Assembly (NCBI RefSeq): GCF_001602625.1
Contig: NZ_LECR01000090.1
Location: 35,587 to 44,370, forward strand
Length of the DNA: 8,784 nucleotides
Source of the DNA: Sodalis-like endosymbiont of Proechinophthirus fluctus
GTDB taxonomy: Bacteria; Pseudomonadota; Gammaproteobacteria; Enterobacterales; Enterobacteriaceae
Direction of reading: 5' to 3'
Under the pieces are notes generated by a model that did no database searches, was not told the origin of the DNA, and was given only the letters and a program-made list of their open reading frames with translations. Position 1 is the stretch's first letter. Each line of letters opens with the position of its first letter. The translations under genes and the position numbers were made by a program. This document shows positions 6,688 to 8,784 of the stretch, piece after piece.

Positions 6688-8784
6688 TAAATGAAAGACA
6701 GCCAGGCGTTCTTCCCTGGATCACCTGCATTATTATTTTTCTCATCGGCCTGGTATTAACCATCGGCGGAGTCTGGTTACTCGCTCTTAGCAGCTCGGCC
6801 TATTATCTTGCTGGTTTGGCGCTACTCTTTAATTAGTAGGTCTTCTCTAGGCCAGACGCAGCTCGGCACAGTAGGCCATGACGCTGATCCTTATCGCTAC
6901 CCTGGTGTAGTTGCTTTACGAAGTGAGATTAAGCTTCTGGCAGTTGGGGTCTCTACTTGTTATTCTCGGCATCCTGCTGCTGTTACCCTGGGTGCGACAA
7001 AAACTGTTTCCGCTGGCGCGGGCCAGGCATTTAACATTGGCCGTGGCGGTAGTGGCGACGGTTGCGGTGTGTTGGCCTTTACCACGACGCGACAGGTGGA
7101 CATTACCAGCAACGCGGATTTAACTGCCCAGGTCCCGATGCGCATGATACCACCGTCCCCGATAGCGATTAGCATTATTACGGCCACACCGCCGCGATCG
7201 CTACTCTCTTTTAACTCAAATCAATGCCGATAACGTGCAAAATTTGAAACTGGCCAGGAGCATGGCGTACGGGTAATACTATATGTCCCAATGAAGATCA
7301 GGGCGACACCGATGCCGGACACGAATTTAACTTTGAGGATATGTCAATCAAGGTCGATAACGCGGTGTATGTCTTTTCCGGCCACAGTTGGGTTGAAGTT
7401 ATCGATGCCAATACCGGCAAGCTGAAATGGAAATTCGATCCAAAAGCCGACACCAGCTACGATGTCTATCTGTCCTGCCGAGGCGTAAGCTATTACAAAG
7501 CGCTGGCGGGAACTGCAACCGGCTTGCCTCGAGCACATATATCGCGTCGGTGCTGGATGCGTACATGATGGCTATCAAAGCGTAAACGGGCTAGCTTTAT
7601 CGGGATTTCGGCGAAAACAACTATATCTCACTGAAGCAATATCTAGGCAATTTGCCGGCGGGCTACCATTTCGTCACTTAGCCGCTAATGGTGGTCAACG
7701 ATCGGTTAATTCTTAGCGGCTGGATTTACGACAACCGCGATACCTTTTAGCGCTCCGGCCCCGCGTGCGCTTTTCTTCAATCCTCTGATGGGAGAGCTGA
7801 TTTGATCCTGAGATGTCGGCCATGATCTGCAAAACTGGAAACTGGGACCCAGAGATCAGTTTACCCGCAGCACGCCAAATTCCTGGGGTCTTCACCGCGA
7901 TCCGAAGCTAAGTCTGGTACCCGCCTGCAATGAGACACCCGATTATTTTGGCGGTAGATGCCGGACGTTCGACGACCAATACAGCAGCTCCACCATCGCT
8001 CTGGATATAGAAACTAGCGAGCCACGCTGGCGCTTCCAGAACGTCCATCATTAACTGTGGGAATTCGATATGTCAGTCGGTCCATCGGTGGTGGATTTAC
8101 CCGGTACTGACGGCCAATCGGTGCGACGCTGGTACAGACTACCAAAAACGCGGCGAATTTTTCGTGCTTAATCACGAGATAGGTCAGCCGATTTCGCCGG
8201 TTGAGGAGAAGCTGGTCCACAACCATAAGGTGCGGTGCGCAGTGATCATACCTCGCCGATGCAGCCCTTCTCCGTGGGGATGCCCCGTCGCTCTGGTGCC
8301 GCAGGATATGACGGAACACAGTATATGGTGGCGCGACTCAGATAAATCAAATGATGTGCTGCATTCAGTTCCGTAATGCCTACTATAACAAGGGTCAGTT
8401 TACACCGCCGCAGTTGAAAAGCACCATCGTCTATCCTGCTTTTGATAGCGTTATCGATTGGCACGTTCATTGCGTCTATTGACACAAAGCATAAGATCCT
8501 GGTGACCAATGCAAAGTACATTCCCTTTATGATCAGCATGGCGCCAGTGCCCCCAGGCCGAGCAACAGGGATTAGTGCAAAAATGGAATAGGCCAGGGCA
8601 ACGAACTGCCGGTAAAAGGCAATTTCTCGCTGCAGTACGGCACGACTTACATCGGTACGGTCCGCTTAAGCCCTTGGCGTGCCTTGTAATGAGCCTCTCT
8701 GGGGCACACTGACCGCGATTGATTTAGTGAAACACAAATCATCTAACAGCATCTGGATCGGCACCACCCACGATATCGGGCTGT
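6688..8784 (+). pseudogene. gcd: Membrane-bound PQQ glucose dehydrogenase (Gcd family), heavily decayed, runs off right edge
   Basis: The start is near 6688-6691 (ATG 6691 is one frame off the protein). The N-terminal membrane domain follows: PGVLPWITCIIIFLIGLVLT, LALSSSAYYLAGLALL, FWQLGSLLVILGILLLLPWV, and LTLAVAVVATVAV. The propeller domain then gives LLTQINADNVQNLKLA, FDPKADTSYDVYLSCRGVSY, VVNDRLILSGWIYDNRDT, TPNSWG, YSSSTIALDIETSEPRWRFQ, VHH*LWEFDM, QFTPPQLKSTIVYP, FSLQYGTTYIGT and near the edge SIWIGTTHDIG. These match E. coli Gcd in order (NADNVHNLKEAW, CRGVSY, VHHDLWDMD, FTPPSEQGTLVFP, IQPQYGVPYG). Stops include TAG TAG 6834-6839, TAG 6908, TAA 7583, TAG 7592 and TAA 8052, with many frameshifts. 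About 700 of some 800 codons are present. The enzyme oxidises glucose to gluconolactone in the periplasm and passes electrons to ubiquinone. A quinate/shikimate member is an alternative. Confidence 0.88.

Noticed and set aside
6808..7233. 141-codon plus-strand open frame
   Set aside because: It is mostly an out-of-frame shadow of the Gcd membrane domain, which reads clearly in the overlapping frame (FWQLGSLLVILGIL at about 6930); only its last codons touch a Gcd-like stretch.
8014..8539. Two minus-strand open frames of about 100 codons
   Set aside because: They lie opposite Gcd propeller sequence (VHH*LWEFDM, QFTPPQLKSTIVYP) and have no motif of their own.

Overview
The window looks like chromosomal DNA from a gammaproteobacterium of the Enterobacterales in an advanced stage of pseudogene formation, such as a recently host-restricted, Sodalis-like insect symbiont. 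The organism call is inference. It rests on the enterobacterial gene families seen (YdhP-like MFS, LysR, membrane PQQ glucose dehydrogenase) and on the decay itself. Every gene of recognisable family is broken by stops, frameshifts or deletions, yet protein similarity is still readable by eye. I found no intact gene, rRNA, tRNA, CRISPR array or insertion sequence.

Layout. At 1-1413 a YdhP/AraJ-like MFS exporter (minus strand, running off the left edge) diverges from a wrecked LysR regulator (plus). Their shared upstream region has two palindromes, one containing the 13-base core of a TetR-type operator. From 1414 to 2233 is mostly empty sequence with an AT-rich tract and a strong 25-base inverted repeat. 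At 2234-2571 lies the C-terminal half of a short-chain dehydrogenase (plus). It abuts tail to tail an almost full-length carbon-nitrogen hydrolase (minus, 2580-3381) whose Glu, Lys and Cys catalytic codons all survive.

From about 3400 to 5680 the base composition falls sharply to AT-rich. This block holds two plus-strand reading frames I cannot assign: a short one at 3686-4024 with a good ribosome binding site but ATC where ATG is expected, and a roughly 400-codon gene at 4331-5525. The larger gene carries a 63-base (AAAT)n microsatellite, several frameshifts at or near short A-tracts, and in-frame stops that are all TAA or TAG. A small hydrophobic peptide frame follows it. The block reads as a decayed, horizontally acquired segment and is the most novel part of the window.

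From 5937 the sequence returns to ordinary enterobacterial composition. There is a 45-codon N-terminal scrap of a D-threonine-aldolase/alanine-racemase-like enzyme, an intergenic palindrome, an unassigned minus-strand C-terminal fragment (6358-6648), and a long glucose dehydrogenase (gcd) pseudogene from about 6688 to the right edge.

The original setting was probably environmental catabolism and efflux (exporter plus regulator, SDR plus amidase, D-amino acid enzyme, periplasmic glucose oxidation) interrupted by an AT-rich accessory island. All of these functions appear lost, as expected for a host-supported lifestyle.
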